Assembly: GCA_913061165.1 (NCBI GenBank)
Contig: CAJXTJ010000006.1
Span: forward strand, 1 to 46,443
Direction: 5' to 3'
Length of the DNA stretch: 46,443 nt
Source of the DNA: an uncultured Polaribacter sp.
GTDB lineage: Bacteria > Bacteroidota > Bacteroidia > Flavobacteriales > Flavobacteriaceae
In this document: positions 7,803 through 15,311 of the stretch, one piece after another
Layout: each line of letters opens with the position of its first letter
How positions within the stretch are numbered: the stretch's first letter is position 1
Translations under genes and position numbers: made by a program
The notes under the pieces: model-generated
Told to the model about the DNA's origin: nothing
Seen by the model: only the letters and a program-made list of their open reading frames with translations
Databases searched by the model: none

Positions 7803-7890
7803 ATCTTTAAAGATAAAAAGTCATTATAATTTATTAGTTTTTGTCGACTATTTTATATGACAAACTGCCTTTAGCTAAGGCAGTTTTTTT
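7803..7890 (+). ncRNA. Candidate phosphate-regulated small RNA (~88 nt)
   Basis: The stretch lies in the 334-bp gap between the TonB receptor and the porin. It starts at the predicted transcription start after the -7 element at 7791-7798 and ends in a strong terminator. Its body can fold into a hairpin closed by GTCAT-TATA / TATATGAC (7820-7861) with an inner TAGT/ACTA helix, directly followed by the terminator hairpin. The longest ATG-started frame has five codons, so it is unlikely to be coding. The porin has its own repeat promoter downstream of the terminator, which argues for a separate transcript. The alternative is a long porin leader with an attenuator. Confidence 0.45.
7862..7890 (+). 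terminator. Terminator with no upstream gene
   Basis: A perfect 10-bp stem, aaactgcctt / aaggcagttt, with loop tagct is followed by a T run. No forward gene precedes it (the nearest upstream gene is divergent), so it must end a noncoding transcript or act as an attenuator. Confidence 0.85.
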
Positions 7891-7899
7891 ATGTTTTAG

Positions 7900-7943
7900 T
7901 AACCTCTAGGTAACATTACCTTAACATTATTATTAGTTCTTTG
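7900..7943 (+). promoter_or_regulatory. Predicted PhoB-type promoter of the porin gene
   Basis: TAACCT (7900), TAACAT (7911) and TAACAT (7922) are spaced 11 nt apart. A weak -7 element GTTCTTTG (7936-7943) starts 25 nt after the middle repeat, so the arrangement is in register with the other phosphate-gene promoters. Confidence 0.6.
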
Positions 7944-7964
7944 CAGCGACAAAAACTAATAATA

Positions 7965-9173
7965 ATGAAATTATCTCAACTACGTAATGTAATAATCTTA
8001 GGATGTATTTGTGTATTTTTAAATGCCAATGCCCAAGAAACAAACGCACCCAAATTTGGAAAAGGACTCTTTAATTTAATAGGACAAGACAGTACTTGGT
8101 CTATGAAGGTTGGCCTTCGTTTTCAATCACTTGCAACTAGTAAATGGGATGCAAATAATGGTGTATCCAATCCAGAATCTTCCATGTTAATTAGACGTTC
8201 TCGTTTAAAATTTGATGGTTTTGCATTTTCACCAAAATTAAAATACAAAGTAGAATTAGGTTTGTCTAACCGAGATCAATCTGGTGCATCTATATACACA
8301 AGTAATGCTTCTAGACAGATTTTAGATGCTGTTTTAAAATGGAATTTCTCTGGAAACTTTGTCTTATGGTTTGGGCAAACAAAACTACCAGGAAACAGAG
8401 AACGCGTTATATCATCTGCAAACCTGCAGCAAGTAGACCGTTCTTTATTAAATAGTAGATTTACAATAGACAGAGATATGGGTATACAACTAAGACACCA
8501 TTTTAATTTAACCGATACTTTTTTAGTAAAAGAAATATTTTCTATTGCCCAAGGTGAAGGAAGAAATATTACTACAGGTAATTTGGGCGGTCATCAATAC
8601 ACCACCAGAGTAGAGTTATTTCCTTTTGGTGATTTTAAAAGTAAAGGGGATTACAAAGGAAGTGATTTGAAATTTGAACCAAGCCCTAAATTATCTTTAG
8701 GTGTTGCATATGATTTTAACAATAATGCGTCTAAAACAAGAAGTAACCAAGGTTCTTACATGCTGAATGATACGGGTTTTTATTCAACAAATATTTCTAC
8801 ATTATTTGTAGACGCAATGTATAAGTACCAAGGATTTTCTTTAATGGCAGAATATGCCAATAGAACTGCAGACGATGCTTTTGCAAAGAATTCCGACGGA
8901 AGTTTAACAGGCGATGAGGTGCAAGTAGGAAATGGTTTAAATATACAAACTGGGTATTTAGTATCTAAAACCGTAGAACTTTCTGGACGATACACAAATA
9001 TATCTTTAGACAAAGAAATTACTGGAAAAGGTAGTGAAAATCAATATACTTTGGGATTATCTAAGTACATTGTAGGGCACAGTTTAAAGGTTCAAACAGA
9101 TCTAAGCTATACAGACATTGGTTTTAAAACGAATCAATTACTGTTTAGAGTACAAATAGATATTCATTTTTAA
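7965..9173 (+). CDS. Phosphate-selective porin, OprO/OprP family
   Basis: A 402-residue outer-membrane beta barrel with signal peptide MKLSQLRNVIILGCICVFLNANA. Family features include the opening SWSMKVGLRFQ-type strand, SSMLIRRSRLKFDGF, RQILDAVLKWNFSGNFVLWFGQTKLPGNRERVIS, DRDMGIQLRHHF and a last strand LLFRVQIDIHF, all typical of the porin O/P (OprP) group found in Bacteroidetes. It would let phosphate or polyphosphate diffuse through the outer membrane. The listed ORF starts at a TTG at 7941, but that overlaps the -7 promoter element; the ATG at 7965 gives a normal signal peptide and is preferred. A PhoB-like repeat array lies immediately upstream and the PiT transporter gene follows 79 bp downstream. 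Confidence 0.88.
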   Translation: MKLSQLRNVIILGCICVFLNANAQETNAPKFGKGLFNLIGQDSTWSMKVGLRFQSLATSKWDANNGVSNPESSMLIRRSRLKFDGFAFSPKLKYKVELGLSNRDQSGASIYTSNASRQILDAVLKWNFSGNFVLWFGQTKLPGNRERVISSANLQQVDRSLLNSRFTIDRDMGIQLRHHFNLTDTFLVKEIFSIAQGEGRNITTGNLGGHQYTTRVELFPFGDFKSKGDYKGSDLKFEPSPKLSLGVAYDFNNNASKTRSNQGSYMLNDTGFYSTNISTLFVDAMYKYQGFSLMAEYANRTADDAFAKNSDGSLTGDEVQVGNGLNIQTGYLVSKTVELSGRYTNISLDKEITGKGSENQYTLGLSKYIVGHSLKVQTDLSYTDIGFKTNQLLFRVQIDIHF

Positions 9174-9228
9174 TATACGTAACATAACATAAAGGTAACA
9201 TTCATAACTTTTTGTGTTTGTAAATTTG
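9174..9228 (+). promoter_or_regulatory. Predicted PhoB-type promoter of the PiT transporter gene
   Basis: TATACG (9174), TAACAT (9185) and TAACAT (9196) are spaced 11 nt apart, and the perfect -7 element TAAATTTG (9221-9228) starts 25 nt after the last. An extra TAACAT at 9180 is out of register. The ATG is at 9253. Confidence 0.65.
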
Positions 9229-9252
9229 CTTAACTTAATTTAATAAAACAAA

Positions 9253-11505
9253 ATGGGAGATCCATATATTTTGATGTTAGTTGCTTTAGCTGTATTAGCT
9301 ATTGTAGATTTAGTAGTGGGAGTTAGTAATGATGCTGTAAATTTTTTAAATTCAGCAATTGGCTCAAAAGCAATATCTGTAAGAAATATTATGATTATTG
9401 CTAGCTTAGGTGTGTTTATAGGAGCAATAACATCTAGTGGTATGATGGAAGTTGCACGAAAAGGGATTTTTAACCCTAGCATGTTTATGTTCCAAGACAT
9501 CATGATTATTTTTATGGCAGTAATGATTACAGACATCCTTTTATTAGATGTCTTTAATTCATTAGGTATGCCAACATCTACCACAGTTTCTATTGTATTT
9601 GAATTGTTAGGTGCTGCCGTTTGTATTTCTCTAATAAAGATTTCTACAAATGATACACAAACTTTTTCAGATCTTTGGAACTACATAAATCATGAAACAG
9701 CAACCAAAATTATTCTCGGAATTCTACTCTCTGTAGTTGTTGCTTTTTCTGTTGGTGCTATTGTACAATTTGTTTCAAGAATTATTTATTCATTTAATTT
9801 TGATAAAAGACCAACATACATTAGTGCATTATTTGGTGGTTTTGCAATTACTGCTATTACCTACTTTATTATTATAAAAGGAATGAAAGGAACGCCTTTT
9901 TATAAAGATGTTAAGTTTTTAATTGAAGGAAATACAATATTAATAATTGCTGGTAGTTTTGTTGTTTGGGCAATTGTATCTCAAATTCTAATACAAGCAT
10001 TTAAAATTAATATCTTAAAATTAATTATTGGAATAGGAACCTTTTCTTTAGCAATGGCTTTCTCAGGAAACGATTTGGTAAACTTTGTTGGAGTGCCAAT
10101 TGCTGCTTGGAATTCTTATGAAGCTTGGAGTATTTCAGGTGTTTCTGCAGATGCGTTCTCTATGGGTGTTTTAGCTAAAAAAGTACCTTCTAATGTCTGG
10201 CTATTATTACTAGCTGGTGCAATTATGGTTGTTACTTTATGGACTTCTAGCAAAGCTAAAAATGTAATTAAAACAGGTATCGACTTGTCTAGACAAGGTG
10301 AAGGACATGAGAAATTTAAGCCAAATCCGTTATCTAGAGTTACCGTAAGATTGGCTATGACAATAAATGCTGGAATTAGATTTGTAATACCAAAACCAAC
10401 TTTGGCTTTTATAGATTCAAAATTTACGAAACCAGTTATAGCGTTACCAAAAGACAAAACATATGAATTACCTGCTTTTGATATGGTAAGAGCAGCTGTA
10501 AATTTAATTGTTGCAGGTATCTTAATATCTATTGCAACATCAATGAAATTACCATTATCTACAACTTATGTAACTTTTATGGTAGCAATGGGTACTTCTT
10601 TAGCAGACAGAGCTTGGGGTAGAGAAAGTGCAGTATATAGGGTAGCAGGTGTTTTAAACGTAATTGGTGGTTGGTTTTTAACTGCTATTACTGCGTTTTT
10701 AGCTGCAGCCTTAGTTGCATATCTTATTAGTTATGATATGGTCATGATTCCTATTTTATTAGCACTAGTTACTTTTCTAATTGGAAGAAATACGTTAATT
10801 CATAGAAGAAAAAAGAAGGAAGAACAACAACAAGTTTATATTGAGAGAGCAGAATTAATTACCATTAATGGTGTAATTGAAGAAAGTGCAGATCATATTT
10901 CTAGCGTTGCAAATAGAGTAAATAAATTATACACCAATGTGGTAGATGATTTAGCGAAACACGATTTAAATAAGTTACGCAAAACAGACAAACATGTTGG
11001 TAAGTTAAATGATGAAATTGATTCATTAAAAGATGGTGTTTTCTATTTTATCAAGTCATTAGATGAAACTTCTGTGCAAGCAAGTAGGTTCTATATTATG
11101 GTCTTAGGTTATTTACAAGACGTTGCACAATCTATTAGTTATATTTCTAGAGCTAGTTACAAGCACGTAAACAACAATCATAAAAACTTAAAGAAAGTAC
11201 AATTAAATGACCTGAAGCAAATAGATGAAGAATTATCTGCTTTATTATTAAAGGTGGCAGATGTTTTTGAAAAAAGAACTTTTGATAATTTAGGTGAAAT
11301 TTTAATTGAAAAGCAAGCGTTGTTTACAAACGTTACAACATCCATAGAAAAGCAAGTTGCTAGAATTCGAACAGATGAAACAAGTCCTAAAAACACAACA
11401 CTTTACTTTAGCTTACTACTAGAAACTAAAGATTTAATTTCTGGCTTAATGAACCTTCTAAATACCTATGAAGAATTCTATTTAAGTACAAAACAAAATG
11501 ACTAA
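9253..11505 (+). CDS. PiT-family inorganic phosphate transporter with C-terminal PhoU-like (DUF47) domain
   Basis: A 750-residue inner-membrane phosphate permease. The N-terminal two thirds form the PHO4 domain with its two signature repeats, GVSNDAVNFLNSAIGSKA near the N-terminus and GNDLVNFVGVPIAA in the middle, and about eleven or twelve membrane helices ending near residue 515. After a basic linker (HRRKKKEEQQQ) the last 220 residues are soluble and helical (SSVANRVNKLYTNVVDDL onward), resembling DUF47/PhoU-like regulators. PiT proteins co-transport metal-phosphate with H+ or Na+; a fused PhoU-like domain is common in Bacteroidetes and may gate transport or signal phosphate status. It forms the phosphate uptake pair with the porin upstream and is followed by a terminator at 11525-11556. 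Confidence 0.93.
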   Translation: MGDPYILMLVALAVLAIVDLVVGVSNDAVNFLNSAIGSKAISVRNIMIIASLGVFIGAITSSGMMEVARKGIFNPSMFMFQDIMIIFMAVMITDILLLDVFNSLGMPTSTTVSIVFELLGAAVCISLIKISTNDTQTFSDLWNYINHETATKIILGILLSVVVAFSVGAIVQFVSRIIYSFNFDKRPTYISALFGGFAITAITYFIIIKGMKGTPFYKDVKFLIEGNTILIIAGSFVVWAIVSQILIQAFKINILKLIIGIGTFSLAMAFSGNDLVNFVGVPIAAWNSYEAWSISGVSADAFSMGVLAKKVPSNVWLLLLAGAIMVVTLWTSSKAKNVIKTGIDLSRQGEGHEKFKPNPLSRVTVRLAMTINAGIRFVIPKPTLAFIDSKFTKPVIALPKDKTYELPAFDMVRAAVNLIVAGILISIATSMKLPLSTTYVTFMVAMGTSLADRAWGRESAVYRVAGVLNVIGGWFLTAITAFLAAALVAYLISYDMVMIPILLALVTFLIGRNTLIHRRKKKEEQQQVYIERAELITINGVIEESADHISSVANRVNKLYTNVVDDLAKHDLNKLRKTDKHVGKLNDEIDSLKDGVFYFIKSLDETSVQASRFYIMVLGYLQDVAQSISYISRASYKHVNNNHKNLKKVQLNDLKQIDEELSALLLKVADVFEKRTFDNLGEILIEKQALFTNVTTSIEKQVARIRTDETSPKNTTLYFSLLLETKDLISGLMNLLNTYEEFYLSTKQND

Positions 11506-11524
11506 GAAATAAGAGTAATTATTT

Positions 11525-11556
11525 AAAAACCATGATGAATTTCATGGTTTTTTTTT
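11525..11556 (+). terminator. Rho-independent terminator after the PiT gene
   Basis: The 11-bp stem aaaaaccatga / tcatggttttt with loop tgaatt is followed by T residues. Confidence 0.9.
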
Positions 11557-11580
11557 GCTTTAAAATTAAAAAAAGATTGC

Positions 11581-13371
11581 TTATTTTTTGTGATAAAAGC
11601 TGTGAACTTTTACCGCTCTAGCATGCCCAATTTCTGCTTTTAATTCTTCTAATGAGGCTTCTTTTACGCGTTTTGCCGATTTAAACTTGCGCAATAAAGT
11701 TGTAATTGTTTGCACACCCACATCAGGAATTTGCTCTAACTCAGATTTTATAGCGCTTTTACTTCGTTTGTTTCTATGAAAGGTAATTCCAAATCTATGC
11801 GCTTCGTTTCTTAAATATTGTGTAATCTTTAAAGTTTCAGATTTTTTATCTAAGTATAACGGAATAGGGTCGTCTGGATAATAAATTTCCTCTAATCTTT
11901 TAGCAATCCCTATAATGGCTATTTTACCACGCAAACCCAAATCTTCTAAAGCTTTTAACCCAGAAGATAACTGCCCTTTTCCACCGTCTACAATAATTAA
12001 TTGTGGCAACGTTTGTTCTTCTTCCAATAAGCGCTTGTAGCGCCTAAAAACCACCTCTTCCATAGAACCAAAGTCATCTGGCCCTACAACCGTTTTTATG
12101 TTGTAATGTCTGTACTCTTTTTTACTTGGTTTTCCATCTCTAAAAACTACACAAGCTGCAACAGGGTGCGTTCCTTGAATGTTAGAATTATCAAAACACT
12201 CGATATGACGGGGTTCTACATGCAAACGCAAATCTTTTTTCATCTGCGCCATAATCCTTTTTACATGCCGCTCTGGATCTACAATTTGTGTCTGTTTAAA
12301 TTGCTCTTGTCGGTAATATTTTGCATTTCTTTCCGAAAGTTCTACAATGCGTTTTTTATCTCCTAATTTAGGAATCGTTACTTTTACTATTCCACCCAAA
12401 TTCACATTAAAAGGCACATAAATTTCTGGAGAAATAGAGCTAAAACGCTGTCTTATTTCAACAATAAAATGCGTTAATAATTCTGTATCTGTTTCGGCTA
12501 ATTTTTTCTTAATTTCTGTAGTATGAGATTGAATAATAGCACCATTAGAAATTTTCAAAAAGTTTGCGTAACCATGCGTTTCATCAGAAATAATAGAAAA
12601 AACATCTACATTGTTTATCGCAGGATTTATAATGGTACTCTTCGATTGATAATTGCCTAATAAGCTTAGTTTCTCTTTAATTTTTTGCGCTTCTTCAAAC
12701 TCCATTTTTTCTGCAAATACCAGCATCATTTCTTGAAACTTCTCTAAACCTTCTTTAAAGTTTCCTTTAATAATATTTCTAATGGCTTTTATAGAGTTGT
12801 TATAATGACTTTCTGTTTCTAAATTTTCACAAGCTCCTTTGCAATTTTTTAAATGGTATTCTAAACAGACCTTATATTTGCCTTCATTTATATTTTGATG
12901 GCTTAAGTCATACGTGCAAGTTCTTAAAGGATACAGCTCTTTTATTAAATCTAATAAAATTCGAACGGTTTTTATAGAAGTATAAGGTCCAAAGTATTCC
13001 GAGCCGTCTTTTATAACCCTACGCGTCATAAAAATTCTAGGAAAACGTTCTTTTTTTATGCAAATCCAAGGGTATGTTTTATCGTCTTTTAATAAAATAT
13101 TATACCGTGGCTTGTGTTTTTTTATGAGATTGTTTTCTAGTAATAAAGCATCCGTTTCAGTTGCTACAACAATATGTTTTATACTTACAATTTTAGTTAC
13201 TAAAACCTTGGTCTTGCCGTTGTCATGTGTTTTTGAAAAATAAGAAGAAACTCTTTTCTTTAAGTTTTTAGCTTTCCCAATATAAATAATTACCTCATTT
13301 TTATCAAAATATTGATACACACCGGGCTCATTTGGTAAGGTTTTTACTTGAAGTTCTAAAGATGCAGACAT
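11581..13371 (-). CDS. uvrC: Excinuclease ABC subunit C
   Basis: UvrC (596 residues, normal length) makes the two incisions flanking DNA lesions in nucleotide excision repair, acting with UvrA and UvrB. It contains an N-terminal GIY-YIG nuclease (residues about 13-95: PGVYQYF...VIIYIGKAKNLKKRVSSYF), a UVR motif that binds UvrB (about 200-235: MEFEEAQKIKEKL), an RNase H-like second nuclease (about 380-540: HIECFDNSNIQGTHPVA, IIVDGGKGQLSSG) and C-terminal helix-hairpin-helix motifs (IPDVGVQTITTLLRKFKS). It sits at the end of the minus-strand ileS-to-uvrC series, 166 bp after lspA. Confidence 0.97.
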   Translation of the reverse strand: MSASLELQVKTLPNEPGVYQYFDKNEVIIYIGKAKNLKKRVSSYFSKTHDNGKTKVLVTKIVSIKHIVVATETDALLLENNLIKKHKPRYNILLKDDKTYPWICIKKERFPRIFMTRRVIKDGSEYFGPYTSIKTVRILLDLIKELYPLRTCTYDLSHQNINEGKYKVCLEYHLKNCKGACENLETESHYNNSIKAIRNIIKGNFKEGLEKFQEMMLVFAEKMEFEEAQKIKEKLSLLGNYQSKSTIINPAINNVDVFSIISDETHGYANFLKISNGAIIQSHTTEIKKKLAETDTELLTHFIVEIRQRFSSISPEIYVPFNVNLGGIVKVTIPKLGDKKRIVELSERNAKYYRQEQFKQTQIVDPERHVKRIMAQMKKDLRLHVEPRHIECFDNSNIQGTHPVAACVVFRDGKPSKKEYRHYNIKTVVGPDDFGSMEEVVFRRYKRLLEEEQTLPQLIIVDGGKGQLSSGLKALEDLGLRGKIAIIGIAKRLEEIYYPDDPIPLYLDKKSETLKITQYLRNEAHRFGITFHRNKRSKSAIKSELEQIPDVGVQTITTLLRKFKSAKRVKEASLEELKAEIGHARAVKVHSFYHKK

Positions 13372-13537
13372 ACTACAAAATTACGCAAATTTATAATTGA
13401 TACACTGAATTCATAGATAGTCTTTGAAATCTAGTAGAAAGTAGACACCCTTTAGACAAGCTTTCTAAAAAAACCTTCTTTTTAATAACTCATGAAATTC
13501 GCGTCTCCACTTTTTCTTTGTAAAACAACTAGTACTC

Positions 13538-14134
13538 TTATTTCGGAAAAGCTTGTTTGCTAAAAACAAATAACAACGCAACACCAACAGAAATAAAAGC
13601 ATCTGCAGGATTAAATATATACTGAAAGAAAGTAAACATTTCTCCACCCATGAAAGGAATCCATTCTGGTAAAGTTCCTTGCCAAAGCGGAAAATAAAAC
13701 ATGTCTACTACTTTCCCATAGAATAATTCTCCTGTAGTATTTTCTGGAAACATTTTCGCTAGGCTGCGCGTAGGGTGATCAAAAATAACTCCGTAAAAAA
13801 TAGAATCTATAATATTACCTACTGCCCCAGAAAAAATTAAAGCAATAGCCACAATTACAGCATTGTGTGTTTTGGCTTTTATAGCACCCATTAACCAATA
13901 AATAATTGCAGACACAGCCACCACTCTAAATAAAGTTAAAAAAAGTTTTCCTGCTTTACCGCCAAATTCAAAACCCATTGCCATACCGTTGTTCTCGGTA
14001 AAATGGATTCTAAACCAGTCAAAAAATACTACTTCTTCGCCCAAAACAAAGTGCGTTTTTACATAGATTTTTATAATCTGATCTAATAAAATTGCAATAA
14101 TTATAGTAAAGATTGCCAGCTTCTTTTTTGACAT
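13538..14134 (-). CDS. lspA: Lipoprotein signal peptidase (signal peptidase II)
   Basis: LspA cleaves the signal peptide of prolipoproteins in the inner membrane after diacylglyceryl modification. The 198-residue protein has four membrane segments and the aspartyl-protease motifs: an N-terminal LLDQIIKIYV, FTENNGMAMGF, GNIIDSIFYGVIFD (first catalytic Asp) and FNPADAFISVGV (second catalytic Asp). A loop of about 30 residues between the catalytic motifs (MFPENTTGELFYGKVVDMFYFPL) is longer than in E. coli, as is usual in Bacteroidetes. It follows ileS, the DksA-like gene and one secreted-protein gene on the same strand; ileS-lspA linkage is widespread. Confidence 0.96.
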   Translation of the reverse strand: MSKKKLAIFTIIIAILLDQIIKIYVKTHFVLGEEVVFFDWFRIHFTENNGMAMGFEFGGKAGKLFLTLFRVVAVSAIIYWLMGAIKAKTHNAVIVAIALIFSGAVGNIIDSIFYGVIFDHPTRSLAKMFPENTTGELFYGKVVDMFYFPLWQGTLPEWIPFMGGEMFTFFQYIFNPADAFISVGVALLFVFSKQAFPK

Positions 14135-14177
14135 TTTTTTTTAATTTATGATAACAAAAATAACACTATTATTAGAT

Positions 14178-14840
14178 TTATCGGTGTGTTAAGAAAATAT
14201 TACCTTTTAAAGTAGTAATTGCTATTTCTTTGCTCGTATACGTTCTGTTTTCTTCATATTTTTTTTTATAAAAAACAGCATCAATTTTAATTTTACCAAT
14301 CTTAGAAGCTATTGTTAAATTTGATTTTTTAAGCACTCCAAACAGGTTTCCTTCATACATTTTTAAGGCCAGGTTTTGCTGGATGGTGTCTAACTTAACA
14401 ATGCCTTTTTCTATCAAAACATTTAAGTTTCCATTGTAGCTTTTAGAAGCAATATTTATATGTTCTCCAAAAATAGAAACCTCCTTATTTTTTGGAATTT
14501 TAATCGTTACCGATGCTCTTTTTAATCTTTTTGTAATGTACTTTCTAAAGACAGCGTCTTCACTTTTAAAAACGGGAATCTTAAATTTTATTTCAGTTTT
14601 GATACTTTTTTCTTCAATTACAATGTGCTGCTTATTTGGGTCTTCTGCATATAACAAAATTTCTATAAATTTAGAAGTTGAATTTTCTAAAACCAAATCA
14701 TCCAAACCCTTAGTAAAAATAACTATTTCTTTAGTGTTGGTTGTAAGCTTTTTTATGATTTTTTTTTGAGAGAAGGTACTACTTGAAATTAGAATAAAGA
14801 AACACAATGTTTTTAGTAAAGTATTCTTACCAATATCCAT
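14178..14840 (-). CDS. Secreted protein of unknown function, beta-strand rich (DUF4097-like)
   Basis: A 220-residue protein with a signal peptide (KTLCFFILISSSTFSQ). The mature part is a succession of short beta strands with repeated patterns such as VTIKIPKNKEVSIFGEHINIASKSYNGNLNVLIEKGIVKLDTIQQNLALKMYEGN; this resembles the head-to-tail strand pattern of DUF4097/putative auto-transporter adhesin proteins. I do not recognise a specific function. It lies between the DksA-like gene and lspA, 43 bp before lspA and probably co-transcribed with it. Confidence 0.7.
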   Translation of the reverse strand: MDIGKNTLLKTLCFFILISSSTFSQKKIIKKLTTNTKEIVIFTKGLDDLVLENSTSKFIEILLYAEDPNKQHIVIEEKSIKTEIKFKIPVFKSEDAVFRKYITKRLKRASVTIKIPKNKEVSIFGEHINIASKSYNGNLNVLIEKGIVKLDTIQQNLALKMYEGNLFGVLKKSNLTIASKIGKIKIDAVFYKKKYEENRTYTSKEIAITTLKGNIFLTHR

Positions 14841-14895
14841 TAACTATATTTTATTTTAGTTGAGAAATTACTAAACTAACTACTCTTTGTAATAC

Positions 14896-14926
14896 TTAAA
14901 AGGCTTCCAAAATGGAAGCCTTTTAA
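14896..14926 (-). terminator. Terminator after the DksA-like gene
   Basis: The 14-bp stem ttaaaaggcttcca / tggaagccttttaa with a 3-nt loop lies just past the stop at 14930. Its GGCTTCCA core recurs in the hairpin at 29347-29382. Confidence 0.8.
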
Positions 14927-14929
14927 ATG

Positions 14930-15307
14930 TTATTGTTTGCGTTTTGCTTCAATACTTAAAGTAGCATGAGGCACTAGTTTTAAACGTTCTTTTTGAATTA
15001 ATTTACGTGTAACTCTACAAACACCGTAGGTCTTATTATCTATTCGCATTAATGCATTTTTAAGATCTCTAATAAACTTCTCTTGTCTTATGGCAAGTTG
15101 CACATTAGCTTCTTTACTCATTACTTCAGAACCTTCGTCAAAAGATTTAAATGATGGTGATGTATCATCTGTACCGTTTCCTGCGTTATTTTTATAAGCA
15201 CTCTCTAATGAAGCTAAATCTGCCTCTGCTCTGGCTATTTTTTGATCAATAATTACTCTGAACTCCTGTAGATCTTCGTCTGAATATCTTAATTTAACGT
15301 CCAACAT
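14930..15307 (-). CDS. DksA/TraR-family RNA polymerase-binding protein with a degenerate zinc finger
   Basis: A 125-residue protein of the DksA/TraR family, whose coiled coil enters the RNA polymerase secondary channel and modulates initiation, often with ppGpp. The long helical coiled-coil region (residues about 8-90) and the C-terminal finger segment (YGVCRVTRKLIQKERLKLVPHATLSIEAK) are clear. Only one cysteine of the usual four-Cys zinc site remains, as in other Bacteroidetes members, so the domain probably folds without zinc. It begins 4 bp after the ileS stop, so the two form an operon; a terminator follows. Confidence 0.88.
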   Translation of the reverse strand: MLDVKLRYSDEDLQEFRVIIDQKIARAEADLASLESAYKNNAGNGTDDTSPSFKSFDEGSEVMSKEANVQLAIRQEKFIRDLKNALMRIDNKTYGVCRVTRKLIQKERLKLVPHATLSIEAKRKQ

Positions 15308-15311
15308 ACTA

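Noticed and set aside
13465-13647. Minus-strand 60-aa ORF overlapping the end of lspA
   Set aside because: It is in another frame of lspA's 3' end, with a composition typical of AT-rich chance frames.
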